A program made the translations under genes and the position numbers. A model generated the notes under the pieces. It searched no databases. It had not been told where the DNA came from and worked only from the letters and a program-made list of their open reading frames with translations. From Corynebacterium singulare (GTDB taxonomy: Bacteria; Actinomycetota; Actinomycetes; Mycobacteriales; Mycobacteriaceae): a stretch of DNA of 64,000 bases. The DNA lies in contig NZ_CP010827.1 of the NCBI RefSeq assembly GCF_000833575.1, positions 496,001 to 560,000 of the forward strand, in the 5' to 3' direction. Below are positions 17,538 to 25,538 of this stretch, one piece after another; within the stretch, counting starts at the first letter, position 1; each line of letters begins with the position of its first letter.

Positions 17538-17855
17538 ATGACTCAGACTTTCCGCACTGAAGCCGACGTTATGGTGGCCACCGCCGGCCGCGTCGACTCC
17601 ACCAACGATGAAGTACAGGGAGAACTCACCCGCCTGCAGGGCGTGGTGGATTCCGTCCGCGCAAGCTGGTCGGGCCGCGCACAGGTGTCCTTCGACAACC
17701 TCATGCAGCGCTACAACTCCTCTGCGCAACAGCTGCGTGAGGCACTCACCGCCATCAGTGACAATATCCGCGATAACGCCCGCAACTTCGATTCTGTCGA
17801 GGCAGATAACGCCCAGTCCTTCGACAACGTCGGTGGCGTCGGCCTCGCCCTGTAA
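17538..17855 (+). CDS. esxU: WXG100 protein, EsxU position (CFP-10-like)
   Basis: This 105-residue helical-hairpin protein of the WXG100 family is exported by ESX as a dimer with its neighbour. The turn motif is W44-S-G46 in RASWSGRAQVSF. The C-terminal tail after the second helix is long (ARNFDSVEADNAQSF). It carries an F-x-x-x-E stretch where the usual T7SS signal is Y-x-x-x-D/E, which suggests this partner bears the export signal. It lies between the Rv3446c-like gene and the second WXG100 gene, as esxU does in mycobacterial ESX-4. The symbol is positional. Confidence 0.88.
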   Translation: MTQTFRTEADVMVATAGRVDSTNDEVQGELTRLQGVVDSVRASWSGRAQVSFDNLMQRYNSSAQQLREALTAISDNIRDNARNFDSVEADNAQSFDNVGGVGLAL

Positions 17856-17908
17856 CCACCCACGTCAGCTATCACGACTCCACTAACCCACAGATCAAGG
17901 AACACACA

Positions 17909-18196
17909 ATGTCTGGAATCAAGTACCAGTTTGGCGCCATCGCCGGCGCCGCCGCCGATATCAACTCCACCTCCGGCCGCATCAACGGTCTCCTCGGTGA
18001 CCTCAAGGCCACCCTGCAGCCCATGGTGTCCAGCTGGGAAGGCGAATCTGCCTCTGCCTACAACGCCGCGCAGGCTAAGTGGGATAAGGCCGCCGCCGAG
18101 CTCAACACGGTGCTCGCCACCATTTCCACCACCGTCTCTCAGGGCAACGACAATATGAGTGACGTCAACCGTCGCGCCGCTGCGAGCTGGGGCTAA
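17909..18196 (+). CDS. esxT: WXG100 protein, EsxT position (ESAT-6-like)
   Basis: The 95-residue WXG100 protein has the turn motif W43-E-G45 in VSSWEGESASAYNAAQ and two predicted amphipathic helices. Its C-terminus ends soon after the second helix. It starts 53 nt after esxU with an AAGGA site and probably forms the heterodimeric ESX-4 substrate with it. The next gene is rplM, again as in the mycobacterial ESX-4 order. The symbol is given by position. Confidence 0.88.
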   Translation: MSGIKYQFGAIAGAAADINSTSGRINGLLGDLKATLQPMVSSWEGESASAYNAAQAKWDKAAAELNTVLATISTTVSQGNDNMSDVNRRAAASWG

Positions 18197-18609
18197 ACGC
18201 TCACCGTCCTTCCACAGCGGGCTACCCGAGCACTCTTTTCCGTATCCATTCACACTTGTGAGCGGTGAATGGCGCTGGACAAGAGATAAGGAGAGGCTGG
18301 ACGCACCATCAACCATCACCTGTGTGCTCGAAGTACCTCCCGCCTGCGGAAGGCGCCGGTATCGCTTCTCGTCAACAATTCTTCTCCCGCTTCCCCCACC
18401 CCCATTCACCGGGAATAGAAAAGTTGGCGGGGGGCGATATCGGCGTTTTGGGTTTTGACCTGCTGCGTACTAAGGTGAATCACCTATGTGTCCGCACCCT
18501 TTATTGAGGTGCGCGCGTACTGCAGGTCTCCACCGGCCGCTGTATGTACCGCGTAGGGGCTTACATAGCGTTGGCCGGCAGTTCCGAGACAGACTTTCAA
18601 GGAGTCATT
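18197..18609 (+). other. Intergenic region before rplM
   Basis: No credible gene is seen in these 413 bases. They hold an inverted repeat CCATTCAC / GTGAATGG (18246-18253 and 18265-18272), without a T run, and a compact palindrome AGGTGAATCACCT (18473-18485). A C-rich stretch lies around 18385-18410. The promoter and leader of rplM-rpsI must lie here, but I cannot place its -35 and -10 boxes with confidence. Confidence 0.5.
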
Positions 18610-19053
18610 TTGTCTACTTTCCACCCGAAGAGCGGTGACATCACCCGCAAGTGGTACGTCATCGACGCTACCGACGTGGTTCTGGGCAAGCTCGCTTCCA
18701 CCGTGGCAGACATGCTGCGTGGCAAGCACAAGCCCCAGTACGCACCGAACGTTGATTGCGGCGACCACATCATCATCCTTAATGCGGACAAGATCCACGT
18801 TTCCTCTAACAAGCGCGAGCGCGAAATGCGCTACCGCCACTCCGGTTACCCGGGCGGCCTGAAGTCCATGACTCTTGGTCAGTCCCTGGACACCAACCCG
18901 GTTCGCGTTATCGAGGAAGCTGTGAAGGGCATGATGCCGCACAACAAGCTTTCCAACGCCTCCATCAAGAAGCTGCACGTTTTCGTGGGCGAGGAGCACC
19001 CGTACGCCGGCCAGAAGCCGGAAACCTTTGAGTTTAAGCAGGTGGCACAGTAA
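18610..19053 (+). CDS. rplM: 50S ribosomal protein L13
   Basis: L13 is an early assembly protein of the 50S subunit. From the TTG at 18610, with AAGGAG 6 nt upstream, the product is 147 residues, the usual actinobacterial length. It begins with [19 protein letters not shown] and contains [18 protein letters not shown] and [21 protein letters not shown]. The frame is open further upstream to 18544, but that part has no family similarity. The stop overlaps the rpsI start (TAATG), so the two are translationally coupled. Confidence 0.95.
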   Translation: MSTFHPKSGDITRKWYVIDATDVVLGKLASTVADMLRGKHKPQYAPNVDCGDHIIILNADKIHVSSNKREREMRYRHSGYPGGLKSMTLGQSLDTNPVRVIEEAVKGMMPHNKLSNASIKKLHVFVGEEHPYAGQKPETFEFKQVAQ

Positions 19054-19589
19054 TGACCGAGCAGAACATCGACAACAATGTAGCCGACGCTGCCGACATC
19101 GCTGCAGCAACCGCCGCTACCGAGGAGTTCACCAACACCATTGGTGATTCCCTGGCACCGGAAACCGACGCAGAGGCTGAGACCGCTGCTCCGGCCATCC
19201 ACGAGGGCCCGATTCAGACCGTTGGTCGCCGTAAGCGCGCCATCGCTCGTGTTCGCCTCGTTGCTGGCTCCGGCAAGATCTCCGTCAACGGCCGCGAGTT
19301 CGACGATTACTTCCCGAACAAGCTGCACCAGCAGGACATCCTGCAGCCGCTGACCATCCTCGAGCGCGATGGCCAGTTCGACATCAAGGTCACCGTCAAC
19401 GGTGGTGGCCCGACCGGTCAGGCCGGCGCTCTGCGCCTGGCCATCGCCCGCGCACTGAACGTCTACAACCCGGCTGACCGCCCGGCCCTCAAGAAGGCTG
19501 GCCTGCTCACCCGTGACGCTCGTGCCGTTGAGCGTAAGAAGGCTGGTCTGCACAAGGCACGTCGTGCCCCGCAGTACTCCAAGCGTTAA
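19053..19589 (+). CDS. rpsI: 30S ribosomal protein S9
   Basis: S9 sits in the 30S head, with its C-terminal tail reaching the P-site tRNA. The 178-residue protein has an acidic, Ala-rich N-terminal extension of about 50 residues typical of actinobacteria. The S9 core then runs from [16 protein letters not shown] to the invariant end [11 protein letters not shown]. It overlaps rplM by one base and is followed by a hairpin terminator, so rplM-rpsI is a two-gene operon. Confidence 0.97.
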   Translation: MTEQNIDNNVADAADIAAATAATEEFTNTIGDSLAPETDAEAETAAPAIHEGPIQTVGRRKRAIARVRLVAGSGKISVNGREFDDYFPNKLHQQDILQPLTILERDGQFDIKVTVNGGGPTGQAGALRLAIARALNVYNPADRPALKKAGLLTRDARAVERKKAGLHKARRAPQYSKR

Positions 19590-19612
19590 TTCTTCGCTTA
19601 CTGCATTTCCCG

Positions 19613-19651
19613 AAAGCCGCTGCTTCCTTGCACAGGAGGCGGCGGCTTTCA
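19613..19651 (+). terminator. Terminator after rpsI
   Basis: GAAAGCCGC (19613-19621) pairs with GCGGCTTTC (19643-19651), and inner arms extend the stem. It lies 24 nt after the rpsI stop. The T run is short. Confidence 0.8.
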
Positions 19652-19761
19652 CCGTTGATGGCGGCAGACGGGGCCTAACACGGTGCCGCGCGCACAGTAC
19701 CGAATGCGGGGAGAACTCCGAAAGCTTACTCGTTTGTGCAGCGCACAGAAGTGATTCTCCT

Positions 19762-19767
19762 TATACT
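19762..19767 (+). promoter_or_regulatory. -10 box for the 19775 gene
   Basis: TATACT lies 7 nt before an in-frame GTG at 19775, implying a leaderless transcript starting at that codon. Confidence 0.55.
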
Positions 19768-19774
19768 AAGCGGC

Positions 19775-21154
19775 GTGAACATCATTATGGAGAGCGTACG
19801 GGACGCAGTATCGGTTCCGTTAGACGCCGCGAAGCTGTTGTGGCGGTATCTGCCGCAGCTGGTCACGGTCATCTGCCTATCGCTGGCGGTGCGTGGCGCT
19901 GTACTGTGGCTTGCCGTGGTGGTTTCGGCATGGTCACCGTTGGCAGCAACACTCATCTTCCCGTTTGCGCCGCTCTCTGTTATGATTGGCGTCATCATCT
20001 GCTTCTGGATCCTGCAGCCCTCCATGGAATTCTTCGGCGGGGAAACACGGTTTAACAAGCTGGATAAAGCTACTCTGCTTACCGTCGGTGGTCTCTTCAT
20101 CCCGTTTCTTACCGTCTACTCCTCCCATGGGCTGTTGCGCGATGATGGGCGCACCTTTGTCTATGACTCGGTGACCATCGAGGTAGCCAACAGCGTGGCG
20201 GACTATGACTTCGACCGGGCGCTCATAAGCTCCGGATGGTTGTTTGCGGGGTTCATTATTTCCATCCTTGTTCTGCGCAAGCTCATCGGAGCGCTCAAGC
20301 TGGGTGAGCGCGCTTTCGGCATTGCCACCGCGGCGGCTTACTTGGAGGTGCTGTGGATGGCCACGGCGTCGCTCAGCGTCAGCAGCAATTTTTCCCAGGT
20401 GCGTTCCTGGATTCTGTCCCGACAGGGCATCGGTCCTGCGTGGGATGCGATCGTTGCGGCCAAGGACTGGGTTGTCGCCCACACCTGGATCATCGGTGAT
20501 GTGATTGGCTGGCTGTGGAACAACGCTGCCCAGATGGGTAACTTCATCGTTGTGCCATTCGCCTGGCTCACGCTGGGCGCGGTGGTGTACAACACCAGCC
20601 TGACCAAGGATGATGACACAAAGTCGGCTCCGGACGAGGAGGCGATCCCGCCGGAGCAGACGGTTGCTGACGCGCCGATTGAAGGCCCAGCGGAAAAAGG
20701 CAAGCTTTCCCCACACGACGAGCAAAAGATGTGGTCTGAGTATGGTCGCCGCTATTCGGAGGCAGCATTCCGTACAACCAGGGACATGCTCGACAACGCT
20801 GCGCAGCCCCTCGTCGGGCCATTCCGCAATGCATGGCGCAACTTTAAAACGCTCGCCGTCGCCGGTGCTGTCCCGATGCTGACGTTCTGCTTCGTCTTTG
20901 TTCTGGCATCGGGGGCTGAGCTGGGCGTCGTCTATGGCCTGCGCGCCATCCTCAAACCCATGGGACTTGGCATCATCACAATAGGCCTTGAGCCGTACGT
21001 GTTGGTGCTGGCCCGCGCGGTGTACTTTGTGGTGGCGCTCCCGCTCGTTGTTGCCGCGCTCGATCGATTCCTCAATGCAGAGTACGCCAGCGAGACGGAG
21101 CCATCTGTGGAGGGTGACCGTGCAGCCGAGTCCGTGACCGCAGGCCAAGAATAG
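19775..21154 (+). CDS. Polytopic membrane protein of unknown function
   Basis: From the GTG at 19775 the protein has 459 residues; an ATG at 19787 is the alternative. About six membrane segments lie in the first 260 residues. A hydrophilic acidic loop of about 85 residues follows (KDDDTKSAPDEEAIPPEQ...), then a conserved-looking cytoplasmic stretch (EYGRRYSEAAFRTTRDMLDNA) and two or three further segments. I recognise no transporter signature. The next gene begins 10 nt downstream, so the two form an operon. It lies between the ESX-4/rpsI block and glmM. Confidence 0.8.
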   Translation: MNIIMESVRDAVSVPLDAAKLLWRYLPQLVTVICLSLAVRGAVLWLAVVVSAWSPLAATLIFPFAPLSVMIGVIICFWILQPSMEFFGGETRFNKLDKATLLTVGGLFIPFLTVYSSHGLLRDDGRTFVYDSVTIEVANSVADYDFDRALISSGWLFAGFIISILVLRKLIGALKLGERAFGIATAAAYLEVLWMATASLSVSSNFSQVRSWILSRQGIGPAWDAIVAAKDWVVAHTWIIGDVIGWLWNNAAQMGNFIVVPFAWLTLGAVVYNTSLTKDDDTKSAPDEEAIPPEQTVADAPIEGPAEKGKLSPHDEQKMWSEYGRRYSEAAFRTTRDMLDNAAQPLVGPFRNAWRNFKTLAVAGAVPMLTFCFVFVLASGAELGVVYGLRAILKPMGLGIITIGLEPYVLVLARAVYFVVALPLVVAALDRFLNAEYASETEPSVEGDRAAESVTAGQE

Positions 21155-21164
21155 GGGAGACACC

Positions 21165-21869
21165 ATGAACGCTAACGCTGTCCCGCAGAAGTCCTCCCAG
21201 GATTCCGGCCAGAAAGGTCAGAAACCCGAGGAGGACGTTGATCGCACGGAAGCCACGGTTGATGGATCCTCTGAGCTCAGCTCACGCACACTCAATCTCC
21301 TTGCTGTGGGTGCCGCGGTGGTGCTGGTTGCCGGGGGAATTACGATTGAGCAAATTAACCGGCATCAGCCCGAGGAAGAGCTTGCGCGCCCAGATCTGCG
21401 CGCGGACCACATTGTGAACCTGCATCCGGAAACCGAGGGTGTTCTGCCCGAGGCGTTTATTGAGAAGATCGCCTTGTGCCAGGAGACCACGCTGGAGTCG
21501 AATAACGCCCTGCTGACGGGTACTCACGGCTATTCCTGCAAACTGTGGCTGACCAAGCAAGAGGACGCCGAGGGGCTCGTGACGTTCCACAGTCCGCGCA
21601 GCGTCGTCCTCGGGGATGAGGCCGCCGCGCTTGTCGATGCCCTCCCGACCTACCACGACCCCACCTTCCGGACCTCCACCCGCACTGTGCGCGATGCTCA
21701 AGGGGATCAGCCGGCAGTTCTCGTCAACGCCTGGGAGAATGATGGTGTCGGTGGCGGTGACATCTATGTCTATTATCCCGAGGACAAGGTGCTCATCACG
21801 TGGCCGTGGAACAAGACTGATCCCGGTGCCGACGATGTGGAAGCCGTGGTACGCGGCGAGGGTTTTTAA
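21165..21869 (+). CDS. Membrane-anchored extracytoplasmic protein, unknown
   Basis: The 234-residue protein has a polar acidic N-terminus of about 42 residues, one membrane helix (LLAVGAAVVLVAGGITI), then an extracytoplasmic domain of about 170 residues with two Cys (IALCQETT and YSCKLWLT) that could pair. There is no lipobox. A GGGGAGA site precedes the ATG. It follows the polytopic protein by 10 nt and probably works with it. It is convergent with 21866-22528, overlapping by 4 bp. No family is recognised. Confidence 0.75.
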   Translation: MNANAVPQKSSQDSGQKGQKPEEDVDRTEATVDGSSELSSRTLNLLAVGAAVVLVAGGITIEQINRHQPEEELARPDLRADHIVNLHPETEGVLPEAFIEKIALCQETTLESNNALLTGTHGYSCKLWLTKQEDAEGLVTFHSPRSVVLGDEAAALVDALPTYHDPTFRTSTRTVRDAQGDQPAVLVNAWENDGVGGGDIYVYYPEDKVLITWPWNKTDPGADDVEAVVRGEGF

Positions 21870-22528
21870 GCGCGAGCGCTCAAACGCACCTCGTGGGGAG
21901 CGCCCCACGAAATCACTAAGTCTTCTGGCTCGAAACCGGAATTAACCACGAAGTAGTAGCTCATCTCCCAGTTTCCGGGGCGGGTGCTGGGCTCGGGGAG
22001 GATGTTCGCGTCGAGCTCGAGGAGATCGACGCCGCCAGGACCCGTGGCGCCTTCCGGCTCGCACAGACTCGGCACTGCCGCCGGCAATTCCCCAGGAACG
22101 TCCTGTGGGGAGACAGCGAGGCGGGCTGGGTGCTCGAGCCGTGAGGTATCACGAAGCGCAACAGTGCACGAACCGAGTGGAGTCTCCGGATCGGCCTGCC
22201 ACGCCACGGTTGCTTTGACAACCTCTGTCTCACCGGCCAGCGTTGGGGGATCCATCAGGTTTTTCGCAGCATAGGCAGCGTTAAATTCTTCGCGGTAGCC
22301 TGCATCAAGCTGCGTCAACTGCACCGTCGCTGCGTGTTTAACCTTCTCTTCGTCTACGCGATACTCAAAGTTGAAGGACGCTGGTTCGTTGAATCCTGAC
22401 GCCACCACGTTATGGACGGACAGCGGGCGATAGCCGTGCACCATGACTGACGACGATGCAGCGAGCATTACGGCGAGTGCGGGAAGTGTAGCTGCCCACC
22501 ACCATCCAGTGCTGATGCGTTTGCTCAT
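21866..22528 (-). CDS. Membrane-anchored extracytoplasmic protein, unknown (third of three)
   Basis: The 220-residue protein has a short basic N-terminus (MSKRISTGW), a hydrophobic segment at about 10-30 that is a signal anchor or signal peptide, and a mostly beta-type extracytoplasmic part. Two Cys (GSCTVAL and SLCEPEG) may form a disulfide. The start overlaps the stop of 22525-23076 by 4 bp (ATGA), so it is coupled to the genes upstream. I see no similarity to a named family. Confidence 0.7.
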   Translation of the reverse strand: MSKRISTGWWWAATLPALAVMLAASSSVMVHGYRPLSVHNVVASGFNEPASFNFEYRVDEEKVKHAATVQLTQLDAGYREEFNAAYAAKNLMDPPTLAGETEVVKATVAWQADPETPLGSCTVALRDTSRLEHPARLAVSPQDVPGELPAAVPSLCEPEGATGPGGVDLLELDANILPEPSTRPGNWEMSYYFVVNSGFEPEDLVISWGAPHEVRLSARA

Positions 22529-23076
22529 AGAGAAACCTCCACGTCAGAGTGAATTTCCTTGCTCATCGGCACGGGTTGCTCATGGAATCCATCACCGGCA
22601 AGGTTTTCCACCTCGACTTCGAATGTGGCCGCTCCCAAAGAACCTTCGGGCAGGATAAATATGCTTGTGCAGTCGACGGGCTGTGAGAGGACCTCCGCGT
22701 TGCACTGCGGGAATCCCGTGCGGAAGACACGGCCCTCGGCGTCCTCCAGTTTGACGCTAAGGACATAGGTACGGGTGCGTTCCACGGTGAAATGCACCGT
22801 GGCTTCATATAACTCTTCCGCATCGCTGGCGGTGCTGCCCGTGTATTCGGCGTATTCCCCCGGCTCCAACTCTCGCACACTGGCCATGACATCGCTGATG
22901 CGCGTGTGGCCAGGAATCTCGTCGGCGTACTCAAAGGAGGCAAATTCGACGTCTCGCGGCTTCGGCAACTGGTCACTAATGAAGATGCCCAAGGAGGTAA
23001 TGGCGGCGGCGACGGCCACCATGGGGATCCGTTTGCGGTTGAGCAGCGGGCGAGCAGAGGTTCTACGATGTGTCAC
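22525..23076 (-). CDS. Membrane-anchored extracytoplasmic protein, unknown (second of three)
   Basis: The 183-residue protein has a basic N-terminus (HRRTSARPLLNRKR), one hydrophobic segment at about 18-36, then a beta-rich extracytoplasmic region with two Cys (FPQCNAEV and VDCTSIF) 16 residues or so apart. Start and stop both overlap neighbouring genes by 4 bp, so the three genes from 23621 to 21866 form one tightly coupled operon. The shared plan (basic N-tail, single helix, one Cys pair) suggests subunits of one surface complex. Function unknown. Confidence 0.7.
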   Translation of the reverse strand: MTHRRTSARPLLNRKRIPMVAVAAAITSLGIFISDQLPKPRDVEFASFEYADEIPGHTRISDVMASVRELEPGEYAEYTGSTASDAEELYEATVHFTVERTRTYVLSVKLEDAEGRVFRTGFPQCNAEVLSQPVDCTSIFILPEGSLGAATFEVEVENLAGDGFHEQPVPMSKEIHSDVEVSL

Positions 23077-23621
23077 GCCAGCTCCAACTCTGCGACAGGG
23101 GTGGGATCAAACCAGTTATAGGACATGTCCAGCGTGGACTTACGCAGCGTCAGGTTGTTGAGCACCAACGCTGTCCCTGGAACATCGTCGACAGTGATGT
23201 CGACGGCAAAAGGTACGTCCGGATTCGGTATCTGCACCGCGCCATTTGAGACTGCGGGTGCAATAGAGAATTGATCGATCGGCAGTGGCTCCCCCTCGCG
23301 GGTCAGGCTAAACATGTCGCGGTAGCCAGTGAAGGCGAGGTCCTGGGTGTTGCGGAACGTTGCGGTGACGTGTACCTGACCGTCCTCGACGCGGGGCTTA
23401 TCGACGACCACCTCAGCCTGCTTCAATTCCACCGCTTCACCAGGTGTGATGACTGAGGGCTCCTCCGTCTTCGCGGGTTCGGTGTTGCCAAGCACCAGGA
23501 AGAGCGCCGCGACGGCGAGTACAGCCATATTGAACTTGGTCAGCACGCCGTCAGTGAGGGTCTTGAGGAGCTTCACTCCCTTCGATTCCCTCACGCGCTT
23601 TAAACCTGTCGCATCAGCCAT
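23073..23621 (-). CDS. Membrane-anchored extracytoplasmic protein, unknown (first of three)
   Basis: The 182-residue protein has a basic cytoplasmic tail of about 30 residues, a membrane helix (MAVLAVAALFLVLG) and an extracytoplasmic beta-sandwich-like region (AEVVVDKPRVEDGQVHVTATFRN style strands), resembling DUF4352-type folds in general pattern only. It has no Cys. It is the first gene of the three-gene operon; a promoter should lie in 23622-23764, which it shares divergently with glmM. Confidence 0.7.
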   Translation of the reverse strand: MADATGLKRVRESKGVKLLKTLTDGVLTKFNMAVLAVAALFLVLGNTEPAKTEEPSVITPGEAVELKQAEVVVDKPRVEDGQVHVTATFRNTQDLAFTGYRDMFSLTREGEPLPIDQFSIAPAVSNGAVQIPNPDVPFAVDITVDDVPGTALVLNNLTLRKSTLDMSYNWFDPTPVAELELA

Positions 23622-23764
23622 GCTGCTTATTCAAGCAGAGGTTGGCGCATCGCGCGCGGTGATTGGGGAAGTTTCCCCAGCGCATGGCTCGAGACTAGCG
23701 TTGCTCAGGCGGCAAATTGTCCCAACCTGCGACAGGTGGGGTGCAGCAGGCATAATTGAGGGCT

Positions 23765-25108
23765 ATGACTCGTATTTTTGGAACCGACGGAGTTCGCGGT
23801 CTCGCGAACAAGAAGCTCACCCCGATTCTGGCGCTGCGCCTGGGACAGGCTGCGGCAGAGGTTTTGACCTCGGACCGTGAGTCCTACGAGCGCCGCCCGC
23901 TCGCCATTATCGGCCGTGACCCCCGCGTATCCGGTGAAATGCTGGACGCGGCTATCGCATCGGGTTTGGCCTCGCGTGGCGTCGACGTCGTCCGTGTTGG
24001 CGTGCTGCCGACCCCGGCCATCGCGTTCCTTACCGATGACTTTGGGGCCGATCTCGGCGTGATGATTTCGGCGTCGCACAACCCGATGCCGGACAACGGC
24101 ATTAAGTTCTTCTCCGCGGGCGGCAAGAAACTCCCGGATGAGGTCGAAGACCGCATCCAAGACACCATGGACACCATCACGGAGGGCGGTCCAACAGGCA
24201 CGAAGATCGGCCGCATTATTTCTGAGGCTCCCGATGGCCGCGAGCGTTACCTCAAGCATCTCGCTGAAGTTGTCACCACTGACCTGACCGGCATCAAGGT
24301 TGTTGTCGATACCGCCAATGGTGCTGCGTCTAAGGTGGCTCCAATTGCGTATGAGGCAGCTGGTGCTGAGGTTATTGCTATCCACAACAAGCCGAATGCC
24401 TTCAACATCAATGAGGACTGCGGTTCGACCCACATTGACAAGGCACAGGCGGCCGTCGTGGAGTACGGCGCAGACCTGGGCCTGGCGCATGACGGTGACG
24501 CCGACCGCTGCTTGGCCGTTGACGCTGAAGGGACTGTCGTCGACGGTGACCAGATTATGGCGCTGCTGGCTGTGGGGATGAAGGAGGAGAATGACCTCCG
24601 TTTCAACACGCTCGTAGCTACTGTCATGTCCAACCTGGGTCTCAAGATCGCGATGAAGGAGCAGGGCATTGAGGTCAAGGAAACTGCGGTGGGTGACCGC
24701 TACGTGCTTGAGGAGCTCAACCGTGGTGATTTCTCGTTGGGCGGTGAGCAATCCGGTCACGTCGTTCTTCCGGATGACTGCACCACCGGTGACGGTACGC
24801 TGACCGGACTGTCCATCATGGCGCGCATGGCAAAATCCGGGAAGTCCCTCAAGGAGCTGGCTTCCGTCATGACCGTGCTGCCACAAGTCCTCATTAATGT
24901 TCCGGTGTCTGACAAAGCCGTGATTCTCGACGCCCCCGAGGTCAAGGAAGCCATCGCCGCCGCCGAGGCGGAGCTGGGTGACACTGGCCGCGTACTGCTG
25001 CGTCCGTCCGGTACCGAGGAGCTTTTCCGCGTCATGGTGGAGGCCTCTGAGAAGGAGCAGGCACGCAAGGTAGCAGGACGCCTTGCCGCGGCCGTTTCCG
25101 CAGTGTAA
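23765..25108 (+). CDS. glmM: Phosphoglucosamine mutase
   Basis: GlmM interconverts glucosamine-6-phosphate and glucosamine-1-phosphate on the way to UDP-GlcNAc for peptidoglycan. The 447-residue protein begins [12 protein letters not shown] and has the phosphoserine loop [15 protein letters not shown], the metal loop DGDADRCL, the sugar-binding GGEQSGH and the phosphate loop [18 protein letters not shown] at 23751-23756 lies 8 nt before the ATG, so the message is probably leaderless. With glmS further on it covers two steps of the same pathway. The position after ESX-4/rplM-rpsI is conserved in actinobacteria. Confidence 0.96.
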   Translation: MTRIFGTDGVRGLANKKLTPILALRLGQAAAEVLTSDRESYERRPLAIIGRDPRVSGEMLDAAIASGLASRGVDVVRVGVLPTPAIAFLTDDFGADLGVMISASHNPMPDNGIKFFSAGGKKLPDEVEDRIQDTMDTITEGGPTGTKIGRIISEAPDGRERYLKHLAEVVTTDLTGIKVVVDTANGAASKVAPIAYEAAGAEVIAIHNKPNAFNINEDCGSTHIDKAQAAVVEYGADLGLAHDGDADRCLAVDAEGTVVDGDQIMALLAVGMKEENDLRFNTLVATVMSNLGLKIAMKEQGIEVKETAVGDRYVLEELNRGDFSLGGEQSGHVVLPDDCTTGDGTLTGLSIMARMAKSGKSLKELASVMTVLPQVLINVPVSDKAVILDAPEVKEAIAAAEAELGDTGRVLLRPSGTEELFRVMVEASEKEQARKVAGRLAAAVSAV

Positions 25109-25147
25109 ATCACGTGTTCAGCGGTTCCCCGGAAAATTTGGGATGAC

Positions 25148-25182
25148 GGGGAACCGAGAGGGGGCTTTCTCAGTCCAATAAG
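25148..25182 (+). promoter_or_regulatory. ECF-sigma-type promoter of the 25227 operon
   Basis: GGGGAACC (25148-25155) and GTCCAATAAG (25173-25182) repeat the element before esxU, with 18 nt between GGAAC and GTC. Similar sequence extends upstream (GGTT, GAAAA, GGAT blocks). The -35 block is also the right arm of an inverted repeat CGGTTCCCC / GGGGAACCG (left arm from 25121), which might be an operator or end the glmM transcript. Confidence 0.65.
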
Positions 25183-25226
25183 AGCAGGAATAACTGTTCA
25201 TTGTGGACGAGAAGGAGGGCGCTTGT

Positions 25227-25538
25227 ATGCCCGACGTATTTTTTGATGAAGACGAAGCCATGCGGCTTCTGAGCAACGTCATTGACCAGACTGCCGTGCA
25301 AAGCGATGCCCACCGGGGCGATGCCCCCGATTTCCCTCAATCCTCAGCAGGCAGGGATTTTGGGGGTCATGGAGCACAGATTCAAGCACTGTTGAGTCGC
25401 TTGCATGAGCGTGGCGCCTGGCGTTTGGACAACATATCTGCCACCGCTGACGCCGCCCGCGCGCAGATCCGCGCCTACGGTGATGTCGATCGTGGCCTTG
25501 CAGGTAAGCTTGGCGCGCAGACCATGGGGGTGGATTAA
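25227..25538 (+). CDS. Small ESX-4-linked protein, Rv3440c position
   Basis: From the ATG at 25227, with AAGGAGG 8 nt upstream, the protein has 103 residues, mostly helical and polar. The second half (LLSRLHERGAWRLDNISATADAARAQIRAYGDVDRGLAGKLG) looks like the helical partner proteins encoded near ESX systems (ESX-1 EspC/DUF2580-like plan). It overlaps the next gene by one base. In M. tuberculosis a small gene (Rv3440c) stands at the same place before an Ala/Pro-rich gene. It is probably a T7SS-associated protein; this is inferred from context and the shared promoter. Confidence 0.7.
   Translation: MPDVFFDEDEAMRLLSNVIDQTAVQSDAHRGDAPDFPQSSAGRDFGGHGAQIQALLSRLHERGAWRLDNISATADAARAQIRAYGDVDRGLAGKLGAQTMGVD

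Noticed and set aside
18385-18440. Possible actinobacterial 6C RNA (C-rich stretch)
   Set aside because: I cannot build the two hairpins with C-rich loops that define it; the C runs are not placed in loops.
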